From Dermanyssus gallinae (Eukaryota; Arthropoda; Arachnida; Mesostigmata; Dermanyssidae), in assembly GCA_003439945.1 (NCBI GenBank), contig QVRM01001421.1, positions 124,001 through 188,000 on the forward strand: a stretch of DNA of 64,000 bases, read 5' to 3'. Shown in pieces: positions 11,861 through 24,739 of this stretch; position 1 is the first letter of the stretch, and the number at the start of each line of letters is the position of its first letter. The position numbers were made by a program, and so were the translations under genes. Below the pieces are notes generated by a model, which worked only from the letters and a program-made list of their open reading frames with translations, ran no database searches and was not told the origin of the DNA.

Positions 11861-14035
11861 AGAAGAGCAGCGATTTCTGCGAGACGGGATCTAGTTACTA
11901 GATCTTCTACAAATGGTTAAGTAGAAGTCATAAGGTAAACTAGACGGTTTTTCGCATCATTAAATATCAAACATGTATTAAGTATTATGCCAACACACTA
12001 CCCGTGCCGGATGTGCGTAAAAGCATTCCCCTCTCACCCAAAAATTGTTATAGCTACCTACGACCTCCATACGTAGTTTATGTACTATATTTATTTAGAA
12101 AGTGCATGCTATATTATCACGAGTGTACGTTTAACTGTAATTATTTTTGGACAATTAAGTCAAATTTCAGTGTTCAAAGACAAATGCTATTTCTCAACTT
12201 TTGGTCTTGCGCAAGGTTCCTTATTATGCACTACGGCCCAGTTCTCAGCTTCATTTAAAAGTGCGATGAGACACTGTACATAATAATCTAAAGTGAAAAG
12301 CCCTGTTTTCGGCCCCGTTCTAAACATTCAGCAACACGCGCGTGTTAAAGTGAAATCCTAAAAGTAGATCTCTAGCAAACGATCTATATGTCAGCTTAGG
12401 AGAGATGTATATTGTAAAGAAAACAATAAATTGTGCTAATATCTTTTAAACTATTATATATTTTGAGATAACGCAAAGTTGTTCGTGTAGGTATCCTTTT
12501 AACGTAATCTCATCGGGATCTATTCTTTTTGCGAGTCATGAAGCTTACCTTACCGTCTAAGCTTGTCAGCAGGTAGTAGCAAATTCCACAAGCCCTACAA
12601 TATCTACATAGATATTCGCTTAGTTCATAGCAGTTGCTTTAAACATATTTGCTAGTAATATTTGTGGTTGTCTTACCGTCTTCTATTTGCCTCAACAAAC
12701 TGCTGGCAAAGGTTGTATACTTTTGGCTGGCAATGGGATGAGCTCCCTATTTAAACCTAGCTTTCCCTATGAGTGCGGTACTTAGTCTGTGTGAAAAAGT
12801 AGACTGTTTTGTATTAGTTTAGCCTAGCATTTGCGTCTCCTGACTTTCGCACTTTAGCATTTCCATCCGGTGGACATGATGTCGCCTGCTCTAGCGCGGC
12901 GAGTTTTTTTCCACCTGGGGTATTTTCTACAATTTCCTTGTACATCTCCACCGTTTGACCTTTCTTTAATCCACAGATAGAAATGTTAGTCCACCTCTTT
13001 CGATTCTACTCTTATAGACCACCCCACTATACTAGTCTACCTATTTCCCGATCTTACTATTGCAGGGCGTCTGGTCCAAGGGATCCCTGTAAGTTTATAG
13101 TATAGAGCGAATCGTGTTTGTCAAATACCCGAGCGACCACCCCGCACGTTGTAATGTCACGTTGCGTCACTAATCGAGCGGACAGTGTATCTGCCTCTAT
13201 TGGGAGCGACAGTGTAGGCTCTATCATGCAGCCGTATGTAACCGTCGAGCACTAAACAGAGTAATTTTGTAACATTATATGATATATTGTATGTAGTGGG
13301 AGGCTATTAAAGTAGATAAGTCAAACATACGCAAAAATACCCAAATAAATGTTATTATTCAAGACTAAGCTTTTTAGCGACCTAAAGGTCATCCACCATT
13401 GTTCGAGTGCCTATCTGCATTTCATTGCTACAGCTGCACTCTCAAGTGTAGAGTGATTTGCCTTAGTTAGTTTTGTCTGGCCACACACAGAGTAATTAGC
13501 TAATTAGAATATCTGTTCATCATTGCCTGGTCCGTCTTGACCCCAAACAGCGAAGGATCTGTTTTTTGTGGAAATTTGAGCAAGCCGGAGAAAGGACTGG
13601 TACGGAGATGATGGGCCGTAAACACACGACGGTCGGTACATGGATAGGAAGAAAGTTTGTTCGATTGTATTTTGTTTAAGACGGACAATTGCCTAGTTAC
13701 TGATATACAACTAGGAAATACGAGTAAGCCCAAAATTGTGTTGTAGTTAAACCTAAAATATGGAACGCCGACAAAAGTGATAACGTGATTAGTGCCGCCC
13801 AAAGTCTCGAACGGATGTGGCACGACATTCCAAAGAGAGGCAATTTTTTTCTCTATCGGTGTCTTGCCCGGTCTGAAGAGCGACGTAGTTAGAGTGTTGA
13901 AAGTGCTGGAGGGCGTGTTGGGGGTAGGCGGAGGGGGGTTAGTGGGGGGTAGTGGGAATGATAATCTGGAGACCAAAGATGAGTGATAAAATGTTTATGC
14001 ACGTGTTCAGGACATTATTAATCGGACACACCTAC

Positions 14036-14702
14036 CTCGGCGATGAGTTAGACTGAATGAACTGTGTGCTCCGAGAGGGCCCGCTGGGGTCGTAGACCAT
14101 CTGGCCGCTGCCCCGGTGGTGCAGGGCAAGTCCAAGGGAGCCCGCCGTAGGCTGGTAGTGATGGCTGGAAACGCATGAAGTAGTCGCGTCGAGATTGGGC
14201 GGCGGACGTTCCTGGTGAGCGCCTCCTGCCGACCCCATGCCGATCGATGCTGTCGTTCTGCCCGTCGCCTCTGCGTCGGTCTGTCCCTGCGAGGTTGGGG
14301 TTGTGGTACCGCTCACAGCCGTCGTCGTCGTCTGGGAATGCTGCTGCTGCTGAGCAACTACGTTGGCCAGATGGATGCGCGGGAGTCCTTCTGGCACCGA
14401 GCTGTGCAGCGCCATCATGTTCTGTGTCTGCGCGTGCAGCTGGCCTGCCAGCAACTGATGATGATGATGTTGGTACTGCTGCTGCTGCTGATATTGCTGG
14501 CCGGGGAGTTCCCCGTGCCCAGGATGGTGTACATGGTGGTGATGGTAGTAGTGATGATGGAGGTCCTGCAGAGCCTGCTGCTGCTGCTGGGCCGACGACT
14601 GGAGAGCGCCCGGCACGAATAGCGTCGCCCCTTCCGCCGAGTGCCGGGGCAGCCGCGGCGAGAGCGGGATACCGACGAGCGCCTCCGATGAGCAGCTCGC
14701 AT
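14036..14702 (-). CDS. Exon C of the same Gln/His-rich protein gene
   Basis: Long open exon of 667 bases. The acceptor follows a T-rich stretch of GTT repeats and ends in gaaatggtcag; the donor is CCGAG|gtaggt. It encodes ASCSSEALVGIPLSPRLPR, then polyQ (QQQQQ), a His/Tyr-rich segment (HHHYYHHHHVHH), a second Q/H block, NMMALHSSVPEGLPRIHL, a Thr/Ser/Pro-rich stretch and a C-terminal part containing LALHHRGSGQMVYDPSGP. The phase is 1 in, matching exon B, and 2 out. The composition resembles the disordered activation or interaction regions of arthropod transcription or RNA-binding proteins, but no family was recognised. The in-frame polyLeu/polyVal upstream of the acceptor is translated intron repeat and is excluded. 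Confidence 0.7.
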
Positions 14703-14710
14703 CTGACCAT

Positions 14711-14757
14711 TTCGACAACAATAGCAACAGCAACAACAACAACAACAAGAACAGCAA

Positions 14758-14788
<31 letters not shown>

Positions 14789-14797
14789 AACAACAGT
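14711..14797 (+). repeat. CAA/CAG repeat beside exon C
   Basis: CAACAA-type array directly upstream (minus strand) of the exon C acceptor. On the minus strand it is T/G-rich and forms the acceptor's pyrimidine-rich side. Confidence 0.9.
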
Positions 14798-15931
14798 TAT
14801 GGTAAGAAAAACAAAACCAACAGCAACCCGGATGGCGAAACCCGTATTTGGCACAAAATACATCAACGATAGCTCCGCCTCCAGTCGAAACGCCAGCCGC
14901 AGCAAGGCCAATAACAACAATAACTGTCCTTCAATGGTGTGTATGTGTGATCTTACTAAAGTTAAGCTATTCGTATTACACTGGCGGAAGCGCACAAACG
15001 TTTGCATTTAAAATTAGAATATTTCAATTGAAACAATTGTATGGCAGTTGAAATAATCATAGGGGCAGTTCTGAGTGAGTGATTCCAGCAACGCAGGCTG
15101 CACAAGTACGTCGCTCGCTACAGAAACGGTTGGGCCTCTGTCTGGTTCCAGATTTCAACGAGCAACAGAAACGACAGCATTAATAATATTTACAGGGCAT
15201 CAGCAACAAGAGCAACAATATTTACAGCGTATTTTTTGCACATGATCCTGTTTTAGCGTATAAGCGGAGGAACATGGGTGTGACCCCTTTGCCTGACGAC
15301 GAGCAACATTGGACCGCCAATACGCCAGGACGTAGTTGAAGTGGGCATCTTGGAACAAGAGTACACTTGATATCATCTGTCGTCCTGCCGTTTCGTTCGT
15401 TATTTTCTGCCCTTTTGACAACTGTGAGCCGCCTAGCTGGTAAAGTCGATCAAGTTTTGCATTGACTGGCCCGTATGAGCTGACGGCGCTCTGCTTGAGG
15501 TATCTCTTGACCTGGTGTATGCGCGAGTGTGAGTACACCCAAGCCAAACAAAGCTTTGCCGTTTGCATTTGACAGACAGAGATAAACAGAGGTTGGACAA
15601 CGACACAAATAGCACGCCTCATCAAGGGCTCGGAAGGACCACGTGCGTAGGACCGGATCGGAGAAGGCTGCTGTCCAGTACGATGTCGTCGCGAGCAAGG
15701 ACGAACGTCTTAAAATGAGGCTAGATCGGACGCTACGCAGCCAATTAGCGAATGAATGTACTAGCGACCACTTAAGCGGAACCGTTCTTTGTTTGGGGCC
15801 AAGTAAAATACACATACGTGTATGTAGCTACAGACACACATTACAGAGACGCCAAGCACACAATCCAATGACGGGGTTTCAAAATTAAATTGCAGAATTA
15901 AATTGCAAAATTAAATTCAAATTAAATTGCA

Positions 15932-15932
<1 letters not shown>

Positions 15933-15972
<40 letters not shown>
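15933..15972 (+). repeat. (TA)n array
   Basis: Follows short direct repeats of aattaaattgc (15880-15932). Confidence 0.95.
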
Positions 15973-15974
<2 letters not shown>

Positions 15975-17509
15975 AAACGACATACTTATGTTCGTGAGTG
16001 TATGTGTGCTCCTATCTTTCACGTAAGTTCTATAAATACGATATTTTTTAATTGCAGTAAATACAATAATAAAAAAAGCAAAATGTCTAAAACGACTATA
16101 CAGCTAAGGTTAGGGTAAAACATTATCTTGTGAGTGTTTGAGCTTTTTGACTTACCCTATAATTATATTTGCAGGTAAGGGAAAAATCTTCCTTTTCGTT
16201 TTGACTGTAATAATAATAATAATAATGCAACAGCCATCATGCGCAAGATGGTTTCTGCATGGTTGCGTCTACCATTTCAGCGAACACCGGGCAGGCACTA
16301 TTAACGCACGTAGAGTGTTAGTATGCATGTCGTGTCGTGTACTCTGTTTCTCGGGTCAAACCAAGATAACGACGTTTGCCGTCGCATCCACCCACCACCG
16401 AAGCGACAGAAAGATCTCAGTATCTTCACGTGCTGTGCGTACGTAAGCATGCAAGACATACTTTGCTATCCCTGCACCAAAATCAACTCTCTAGCAGGAT
16501 AAATGTGCAACATACCTGTTAGCACCTAGAAAACGGGAGGTCCGTAGGGCGTTTGCACATGAAAGCGCCGCACTTTTCACGCGAGTTATCCGATCCAATC
16601 TAAAATATAGTATACTGAACGGTGGCCTGAGGGGCGGTGGCGGGGGAATAACGCTGCAAAAGTAGAAGGACAGTTGGTCCTCAGGACACAGAATGCATCA
16701 TGCATTACTCATAGCCTCTTAGACAAGGCTGGACTAGCTGAACAGGCTAATAGTAGGTTGAGGCGGTTTTTCTTTTTCCCTTCTTCGAATATCAAATGCC
16801 ACTGCAGGACAAGGAAAATCGAAGATTGACGAGCAGGCGTCAAAAAAACACCTGCGAACCGACAATATTGCCCGATACAGCTGACAGCTATAATTTGAGG
16901 CGCTACGATCTGCCTTGACAATTGCGTATGTCTCCATCTAGGGGCGGCCCAACATGAGGCACGTATTATGCAGGTACGAGCAATATTGCCAAAAACCAGC
17001 ACGACAACATGCCCGGTTCTAGAAACGGAGCGATTTACTGTAGCGTTTTTGCTGCCAAGAGACAAGAAGTTGCTGCACTACGATTGTACGAGCCCGGGTT
17101 TACAACGGAAGTAACAATCATCAAGTTCATTTTCGTCGTAAGTTTTTTCCTGTACAGGCCATGCGTAAAATATGATAGGTTAAGCATATTGTATATTGTA
17201 CACACAGTTTCATATTTAGAATCGGAAATATTCACATGACCCAACTGTTTCTATGAGACGCGGCCGGTACCGCGTTTCAGTCATATGTAAGATTTATTTT
17301 TTTTAAGTCAATGTACACTATGTACATAAGTGGCAAATTTGCATAGTTGTAAATTGCGGGGCTCATTATTGCCACCTCATATGTGCGTAAGGCATATGAC
17401 TGGCACACAGCGAAATCGAATACCTCCAGAACGCCTTTTTTATTTATTGAGAAATATCAATCATGAAGGCTTATACAGATCTAGGCCGCGTTTCTCATAC
17501 ACGAAGCAC

Positions 17510-17512
<3 letters not shown>

Positions 17513-17575
<63 letters not shown>
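17513..17575 (+). repeat. (TA)n array
   Basis: About 62 bp. Confidence 0.95.
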
Positions 17576-17577
<2 letters not shown>

Positions 17578-17721
17578 ACATGTCGACAGTTTTGTTTGTT
17601 TTTATATATTCATGTATCTATAGATCGTTGTATGCCAAAGCATAGACTAGCGCACTGTTCTTCCGTGTCTTGTCGCACGCGTTGAGTCTGATATGGCAAT
17701 ATTGACGCGGCACGAAACCGT

Positions 17722-18553
17722 ATGATGTACGTAGACAAGCAGACAGGCAGCCAGACGCAGACATACACTGCATACAGGGCGCCTGTCGCGGTTTCTCGAC
17801 TCTGCAATGGTGGTGGTCCGCGACGAAATGGACGAGGAGGAATCGTTACAATCAACGGTCAAGTTACAACAAGGCAGAAGCGGACGGGGTCCGCCGTCTG
17901 CTTGGTAGCCGCCGTTGCACCAGCTGTCCCTTCTGCTAGCGAGCAGCGAGCAGCTGGTAGTGTCGACCAGTGTCCACTGGCAGAGAGAGCAGGGCGCACA
18001 TGGGTGGGCCTGCAGACCCTTCGTTTTGTTTGCCATCGTCGTCGTCGTCGTTGTCGTCATCTCGTCCTTCGAGATCAATCGGTCGTCTGTCTCTGCTGTC
18101 TACATGACACTAGGCCGTACAAGCCATAAGCAAACATCCCTCGTCCTCCTCCTTCCCCCCTTCCAGTGTGAACGGGGACAATCGCGAATCGTCGATCGTC
18201 TTGACTCGAGCCGGGTAAGTACTACTACCGAGCCACCACACCGTACGCTATATGCACATGCTGATACAGCTGAGACGACAGCAACAACGAGAACGACAAC
18301 AACAACAACGACGACGACGACAACAACAACAAAAAACGACAACGACGACAACAACAACGAATACGATGAGGAGGGCAATGAACGAAACTGTGAGGAGCAT
18401 GATCTAATAGAAAAACAGTGCCGTTGCGTGGAAAAACACGCGTCGGGTTACTCGGTGATCGGCTCGGTTTCGGGCATCTACGGTGCGTTGAACGTGTTGG
18501 CCCAGCTGTTCAATTTTTTTCAAACGAATGCCATACAGTGTCGAGCCTGAGAA
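17722..18553 (+). other. GC-rich block with open frames and a splice donor
   Basis: A GC-rich island in AT-rich surroundings. One plus-strand frame is open from before 17915 to a TGA at about 18550. Its last part, from a Thr/Asn/Asp repeat on, contains EEHDLIEKQCRCVEKHAS and IYGALNVLAQLFNFFQ, with codons mostly ending in G/C. A strong donor, CCGG|gtaagt, lies at 18215 inside it. So this may be either a 5' UTR exon ending at 18214 or a coding segment further on; both cannot hold in one transcript. Not recognised. Confidence 0.25.
18284..18360 (+). repeat. ACA/ACG trinucleotide repeat
   Basis: Interrupted array of aca/acg/gac triplets within the GC-rich block; polyThr then Asn/Asp-rich in the long frame. 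Confidence 0.85.
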
Positions 18554-19446
18554 GAGTTGTGAGGCCTAGTGGGTATGCGAGTCCTTCACTAGTTGTTACT
18601 AGCATTCAGCGACATATGTGCAGCAAGCGCTCGCAAAAGGCCTCATTAAAACAAAACAAAAAACGTCTGTTTAATTTTAATCTTATTTCTATCCATTGGC
18701 TGGAAACGCATGTCATATGATTCTTTTGCAGTGATTTGGTGAAAACACCTCCACAGTCGCAAGTGCTGCCTACTCAACTCGTAAACGGACAATCGATAAT
18801 TCCTCCAACCACTTCTATGGAGAAAAAAGCTTTAAGAAAAAGCTAATGTGGCCCGTTGAAGCCCGTTACAAAGAACACCTACTGTAATTGCTGCAAGATA
18901 AACATATTACACTGCCAAAATGTATCAATGCCCGCCGTTTTGCGTAGATTTCGCTTTGGCTCAGCAGATTACCTAGTGCATCGCCACGCCGTGATTTTTA
19001 AGGAAGGTATAGTAAGGTTGGTTGAAAATGGCGGATGGGTCATAAAATAGCTAACTTTAATTAGGATCGCTTTATATAAAAGTAAAAGCACTAAATCGAT
19101 ATGCATTAGAGTTTATGCCTCAAAACAACAAACGAAATGTTACCTATAACTAGATATTTATGCAGAACCGCGGCTGCTGCCGTCGGAGCCTTTATGCAAA
19201 CATTCTTATTTCTTGTCGCAAAAATACTATTGTATGCAAGCGTATCGATTCAGAAGTACACCTGAGACGAGCCTAAATCGTGCTAAGTCGAACTGGGTCA
19301 CTGTGTAGTGATCCAGTAATCGATCAGATCATGGCAATCAAATATAATAACGACCCTATTGACAAACTGTAACCCAACTAGCCTAACTGTGCACGGTGTA
19401 TTAGTCGCCAAAAACGAATATATTTACGCTGAACATAGCTAAGCTA

Positions 19447-19631
19447 GTAAAGTAAAGTTTTCGGGCTGACCCTCAGCCAAGATTTAACGTCCACGGAACT
19501 GTTTTTCACATTGCTTCATAGACGGACCCCCATAAATGCGAATGTGCAACGATGGGGCTCGATCCCGCGCACCTATGTGTCTCCTCCGGTTGCGTGGCGC
19601 TGAGTTAAGCCACCACGCCACCGGGCTTGAC
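19447..19631 (-). mobile_element. tRNA-derived SINE, copy 1
   Basis: Minus strand: starts gtcaagcccggtggcgtgg, has an A-box-like tggcttaactcagcg and a B-box GGATCGAGCCCC, then a tRNA-unrelated body ending gtcagcccgaaaactttac. Flanked by a perfect 16-bp direct repeat GAACATAGCTAAGCTA (19431-19446 and 19632-19647), the target-site duplication. Confidence 0.9.
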
Positions 19632-21449
19632 GAACATAGCTAAGCTAACGCTGGCTTACGGAGATATGCAGGTAGATACAGATTGCTCCCGAGGCAGCAA
19701 GCATTATACCGAGGCCATACATAAAAAACGAAGCAACCAAACAGAGGAAAGGAGGCTGAACACAGGATCCCTATTTGAATAAAGCAGATCAGTAGTGACT
19801 GGATCTCCATATGATTGCGGTAACGCCCATACTTCGTAGTATACGGATGCAGTGCGTATACTACCTAGTGTCAGTGTTGGGGATGAAACCGACACGGTAA
19901 GCAAGATACGATCCACGTATCGCAGATTTCACTGCAATCGTTGAGAAGCTCTAAGGAACATACAAGTCGCCTCTATGCCGATCATTCTTATCTTGGGACT
20001 ACCGGAATAATGCTGCAAATAAGCCCCAGGTTCAGACTATGGTAGGGGTCTCCCCCTGAGAGCCTATAGATGCACTGAAGCGAGCGGTGACTTCTATGCG
20101 AGTAGTTGCATACCTCCCGGTAGACCCGCGCAACAAATTATGTTCCCTATTGTTGGAGTTTGCTTAATATGCCATTTTCAATGGCCGGTCTAAAATTATG
20201 GCTCAGAAAATCAAAAGGAAACTGAAGAAAGGTGGCCCATCGGCTCGCCTTGGCGTCAACTCATGTGTGAAACTGAAATGTGTACTAGTTTTCCTTGCAA
20301 TGGACCATAACCTCTTGGATCGCAATCGACAAGCATTTCGAACATCCGCATTTGCTGCTCGGAGTGTACTAATATATGGCAGGTTTATTATCACACATGC
20401 TGTGTACGAATAGCTCCTCGAAGAATAGGGGGGGGGGGGGGTTCTTAAGTAGAGAAACGAGTCGGTTGCGGGCTGAGTGATGGAGGCCTAGAATTTGCTT
20501 GAGGTACGCAGCCTTTAGGTTATTTAGATGCTTGAGGCAGGCTAGGGGCGCTGTTCCAAATTATTTCGATATTGTAGGCGGCCATTGAAGTAACCTTCAG
20601 ATCTTCAGAACAGCCTCAATGCCGTTGGAATAGACAACAGGTGCGGCTTTCAAATTGTGGTCATTGCTCCTTCTGCATCTTTCGTTAATAATATTGCTGG
20701 AAACTGCGGCCGTTTGACGTTAGAATCAGCCCCAAGTAGGGAAGCTTTCTAACGTAAGGTAAATCGGTGCCGAAATGTACCGATCGTAGAGTCTTATAGT
20801 GAACACCGAATATGACTATGGTTATCGTTGGATGACTGGAATTGTCATCAACTACATCATCCAAGCATGCCAAAATGTTGTAGCCTTACAAGGGGAATTG
20901 ATAGAAGGACAATGACGCACTTTCTTTTGTTAAATTGTTTCCTATACCTTACGAGAATTCTCTACGAGCAAAAGGAACAACAAGCAAAAACGATTTTGCT
21001 AGCAATCGTCGTTGCACCTGTAGTTAGATTGACCTAATCAGCTGAGCAAGACGCTGAAATCGGCCGGTCCCAACAACCGGGTCCCCAGAGAACACCGCCG
21101 CAATTTGAGCTAGTGCTACAACTACGAGCAATCAGGTGTCAAACAGGATTGGCTTGTTATCGGTGTTCCTTCGCCTATACTCGCCGGTGACGATGTCGAT
21201 AAAATACCGCCGACAATAACGAGTGAAATGGCGCCCATCTGAGCGACAGCCGCAAAACGCATTGTGCCATACAATGAGAGATTGCAACAAAAACAGCTCT
21301 GATGTCGACAGCTGGCAGTAGCCGGTGCAGTTTGAAGCCACGCTGGACGGCCACCAACCAGCACCTTCGATTAACGCCACGCGCTGTTGGCATGGTACCG
21401 ACAGTTATGATGCATTTGCATGGCCAGACGAGAGGCCGGCTACCGCCTC

Positions 21450-21453
<4 letters not shown>

Positions 21454-21503
<50 letters not shown>
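21454..21503 (+). repeat. (TA)n array at element left end
   Basis: Adjoins the palindromic element at 21504. Confidence 0.95.
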
Positions 21504-21506
<3 letters not shown>

Positions 21507-22613
21507 GGTCATTCAGGGAGTTTTGTACTTCTTTCGAGGTTTGATAGAGCTCGGCAAGAAAATAATTTTTCCCTGTGGAGGGAGGACGCGGAAACGTCTT
21601 GTTTAGTAGAGAGAGTGAAGTTTATAAAAGTAGTTATTCAGCTTTTTTCTTCTACATAGTTGTGCAAAATCTACGTTTGCGGGAGAACCAGTCAACGCGT
21701 GAAGGAACTTCACTAGCTTGCGTAGCAAAAAGCGAATACCCAGATTAAGGAAAGTCGTAAAAAGTCGATATGTTACGTTAACGCTTTTTCATGAAAAATC
21801 GTAAAATTTTTCCGTTGCGACCAAAAATGTACGTTCGAAAGACCACTCTCACGCAATAGCAAATTTAATGCCCATCATTTTCGTATCAAGGTGATGGTGC
21901 TGCGTTACGTAGTTGTCAAGTAACTAAGCGTTTTCGACAGTCATAGTTGTTATGTTTTGTGTGCAAGTTTTCACGTTCAGAACCGTAAACATTTGCCAAG
22001 ACGCTCCCTCCTTCCACTAGGAAAAAATATTCTCTTGCTGAGTTCTACCAAACCTCAAAATATGTACCTAACTTTCTCATACGCCCTATGCAAATATGCA
22101 TGTCTTCGCTTTCGATATGGCAATCGAAAAAGCTTAGTGACTTGACAACTACGTAACGCAGCATCATCACTTTGGTACGAAAGTGGTGGGCATTAAATTT
22201 GCTATTGCGTGAGAGTGGTCCTTTGGACATACATTTTTGGTCGTAATGGAAACATTTTACGATTTTTCACGAAAAAGCGTTAACGTACGACATAACAGCA
22301 TATCGACTTTTTATGACTTTCCTCAACCTGTGTATTGGCTTTTTGCTACGCAAGCTAGTGAAGTGCCTTCCGTTGTGCAGAATTTTCCTCCGAACACGCC
22401 GGCGTAATCGGTTCCTTCATGCGTTAACTGGTTCTCCCGCAAACGTAGATTTCGCACAACTATGTAGGAGAAAAAAGGCAGAATAACGACTTTTATAAAT
22501 TTCATCCTCACTCCTAAACAAGACGTTTCCGCGTCCTCCCTCCATAGGGAAAAATTATTTTCTTGCCGAGCTCTATCAAACCTCGAAAGAAGTACAAAAC
22601 TCCCTGAATGAAC

Positions 22614-22616
<3 letters not shown>
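21504..22616. mobile_element. Palindromic TA-flanked element, 1113 bp
   Basis: Two long arms in inverted orientation: 21504 to about 21935, and 22616 back to about 22150. Both start CAGGGTCATTCAGGGAG (right end CAGGTTCATTCAGGGAG) and continue nearly identical for over 100 bases, then with small indels. TA lies on both sides, and both ends adjoin (TA)n arrays. No transposase frame. The spacer (about 21990-22065) holds a third, diverged copy of the terminal sequence in right-arm orientation. This is a foldback-like, non-autonomous element, probably moved by a Tc1/mariner-type transposase. Confidence 0.88.

Positions 22617-22649
<33 letters not shown>
22617..22649 (+). repeat. (TA)n array at element right end
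   Basis: Continuation of the array split by the palindromic element. Confidence 0.95.
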
Positions 22650-22651
<2 letters not shown>

Positions 22652-23178
22652 CCAGTTGAATTAACTTTTTGTTGCTAAACTAGAATGTATATTAAGGAAA
22701 AGACAAAAGGCAAACATTTTCCTTTTACTAAGCACTACTGAGCGCCTTCTGTATAAATAACCATAAGCTGACATTATGCTATTACCACACGCAAATCGTT
22801 CTGTTCTATCACGTCTCATAAGAGCACTACACTAGAGAACAACTACAACATCAACGCATACAGACGTCAAGTGGCTCCAATACACTGCTTGGTAGCTTGA
22901 GTCGATGCCCGCTTTCAAGTGAGCATAAAGTATGTTGAGTTTCGGGGGATACTTTGCCGGTATTCTCGAAACCAGCGGACAGACAGCGCGTAGTAGTAGC
23001 TTGTCTTCGTCAGATGAGTTGCTAGCAGACTTCACTATTAGGACCCAACCGGTCACTAGGAGTTACCGAACATAGGACAGGGGAGCAGAGCCACTACGGA
23101 AGAAGTGGGCCGGCTTAAGAGCCCTTGGGCCGCCCGGATCATCGACCTCGTACGTCGTTTAGATAAGGGGGGGGGGGC

Positions 23179-23675
23179 TTAATAAACACTAGTTCGGAGA
23201 TTATCGTTCGAAGCTCCTCGAACGCGATCAAGCTTCAACCAAGCGTTTTTGCAAGATCCGATTTGACAGACCCAACCGAACGTCCGTAGAAGCCACCATG
23301 CCATGGGGCTCTTGGACATATGAACTCCCTTCCATTCGATACGACGGTCGCGAAGAATGTCCTGCACGGCGAGATCCGCGTGTTTCAAATGCGTCCGGAT
23401 TGTGGCCGCAAAAAAAAACCCCGGTAGTGGTCCCCCAGATCACACGCTTCATCTGGAAACAGCTGAGCCTATTGTCTTCCTCGACAGGAAAACTGAAGTA
23501 GACCACGAACACTCTCAGTGAGATTTATCCGCATGTGTGTCTTAGTGATATCGGCAGAGATTGCTACGCAATGGAGTCGAAAATGTATCATGACTTTGAC
23601 CGGGTTGAGATTCGGCTCAATATCGCGCGTGGGTTTTGACTGCGCGGCCACGCAGCAATGAATGATGACGTTCAC
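23179..23675 (-). pseudogene. BEL/Pao RT and integrase remnants
   Basis: RT: VAISADITKTHMRINLTES then YFSFPVEEDNRLSCFQMKRV, matching the RT palm start. In another frame HLKHADLAVQDIL follows, then at once RIEWKGVHMSKSPMAWW, which fits the integrase region normally written EWKFI..APWxGG. So the middle (RT catalytic YVDD, RNase H, integrase core) is deleted, with two or more frameshifts. Confidence 0.7.
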
Positions 23676-23928
23676 TACATCAGTGTAAATTTTGGCCTAC
23701 GTTGTTGGCCCGCTAAGGATCCATTCCAACCGTGTCTGTTTCGCAACAAGACCATCAACAACGCGTTTTCGCAGTCAAGGAACTCCAGTTTAGACAACTG
23801 ATCTATTTTAACTAGCCCGGCAGGTCGTGAGGCTGGTTGCTGGCCAAGGAGCGATCGATCCGAGCAAGAGGATGGTCTGCTGAGAATATCTTGATTGCCT
23901 CGAGTACACCCGGAGTGCAATCACGAGT

Positions 23929-24192
23929 TTACGGCAAAATCATGCTTGTACGCAATGATGTAAGTACGTGTGTTGTCATACGTACTCTGCAGAGTGATTT
24001 TAATTGAGCCGATGATATCTTGTGAGTGCTGGCGAATGCTTGGATGTTGAGAATATTGAACTGGCGAATAAGTGTAATAATAAGAAGTAAGGCTTCTGAT
24101 AAGTGGTTGACCGCGTCTGGGGCGACGAAGGTCAAACTACTCCTTAGGTCTATGAAGACGCGCACCGAAATGCAACGGCGGAGGAACGGCAT
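23929..24192 (-). pseudogene. BEL/Pao aspartic protease remnant
   Basis: VRVFIDLRSSLTFVAPDAV corresponds to the protease active-site region, usually F-[IL]-D-S-G-S; here DSG has become DLR, so it would be inactive. Followed by unrelated-looking sequence. Confidence 0.55.
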
Positions 24193-24241
24193 GCGATCCT
24201 GAGGAGTGCAGTTGCCAGAGAATATTCGTCATTACCGCGCA

Positions 24242-24739
24242 TTACTTAAGGCAGCAACAGGATGAATACTGCTGCTTGCGCTGTGCATCGAGGTATAACG
24301 GTCTTTTGAAATACACACTTGGTACCCAACGTTGGGTCCAGCGCACTGTGATTGCTTGACGCGGCAATGACAAAAAGGCACGTGTCCGCTGCGGGATAGC
24401 TACCCTGAATCTAGCTTTAGAGGTCAACGAATGCGCATGTAACGGACTTTCGAGTCCATCCAGCGACTGCACTGCGGACTGTACGAAGTTGAGGAGCTGG
24501 CGTAGGCTCGCGGTATCAAACTGCAATTTCACTCTTGGCAGTTTCTGTGACGACGCAATCAATTGCTGCCTGACGCTGTCCAACCTTATGTAGTTGTCTT
24601 CCAACAATTTGAGAGCCACCTTGTAGCTGAAATCGTTCCCTACAAAACAATTGGTGGCCGAGGCGGCTGTCCTGCAAGAGACCCAGTTATCAAACTGAGC
24701 AATAAAGATCCGATAACGTAAAACATCCCCATCGAACAT
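24242..24739 (-). pseudogene. BEL/Pao gag region (DUF1759-like)
   Basis: Encodes MFDGDVLRYRIFIAQFDNW, then KVALKLLEDNY, RQQLIASSQKLPRVK and LRQLLNFVQSAVQSLDGLE, the pattern of the DUF1759 region at the N-terminal half of BEL/Pao polyproteins. About 40 residues are missing after the first block. The last third is frame-shifted. The frame is open for 165 codons, but the downstream polyprotein is broken. Confidence 0.8.

Larger units (their letters stand above)
8702..14035 (-). other. Putative intron between exons C and D
   Basis: Span between exon C and the tentative exon D. It holds the tandem LINE ends at 9.0-9.7 kb and the LINE relics at 10.6-11.9 kb. In about 11.9-14.0 kb I see only AT-rich sequence with no feature I can support; short frames there lack splice signals. 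Confidence 0.3.

Noticed and set aside
12655..12705. Minus-strand mini-exon with donor GACG|gtaaga
   Set aside because: 23 bp, no strong acceptor; likely chance.
13500..13976. 158-codon minus-strand frame with Pro/Thr-rich start
   Set aside because: No splice sites or domain, composition like its surroundings.
14215..15011. Long plus-strand frames opposite exon C
   Set aside because: Antisense shadows of the minus-strand exon and of the CAA repeat.
20426..20441. G runs at 20.43 and 23.17 kb and C run at 33.96 kb as quadruplex or functional motifs
   Set aside because: Single homopolymer runs; not enough to claim function.
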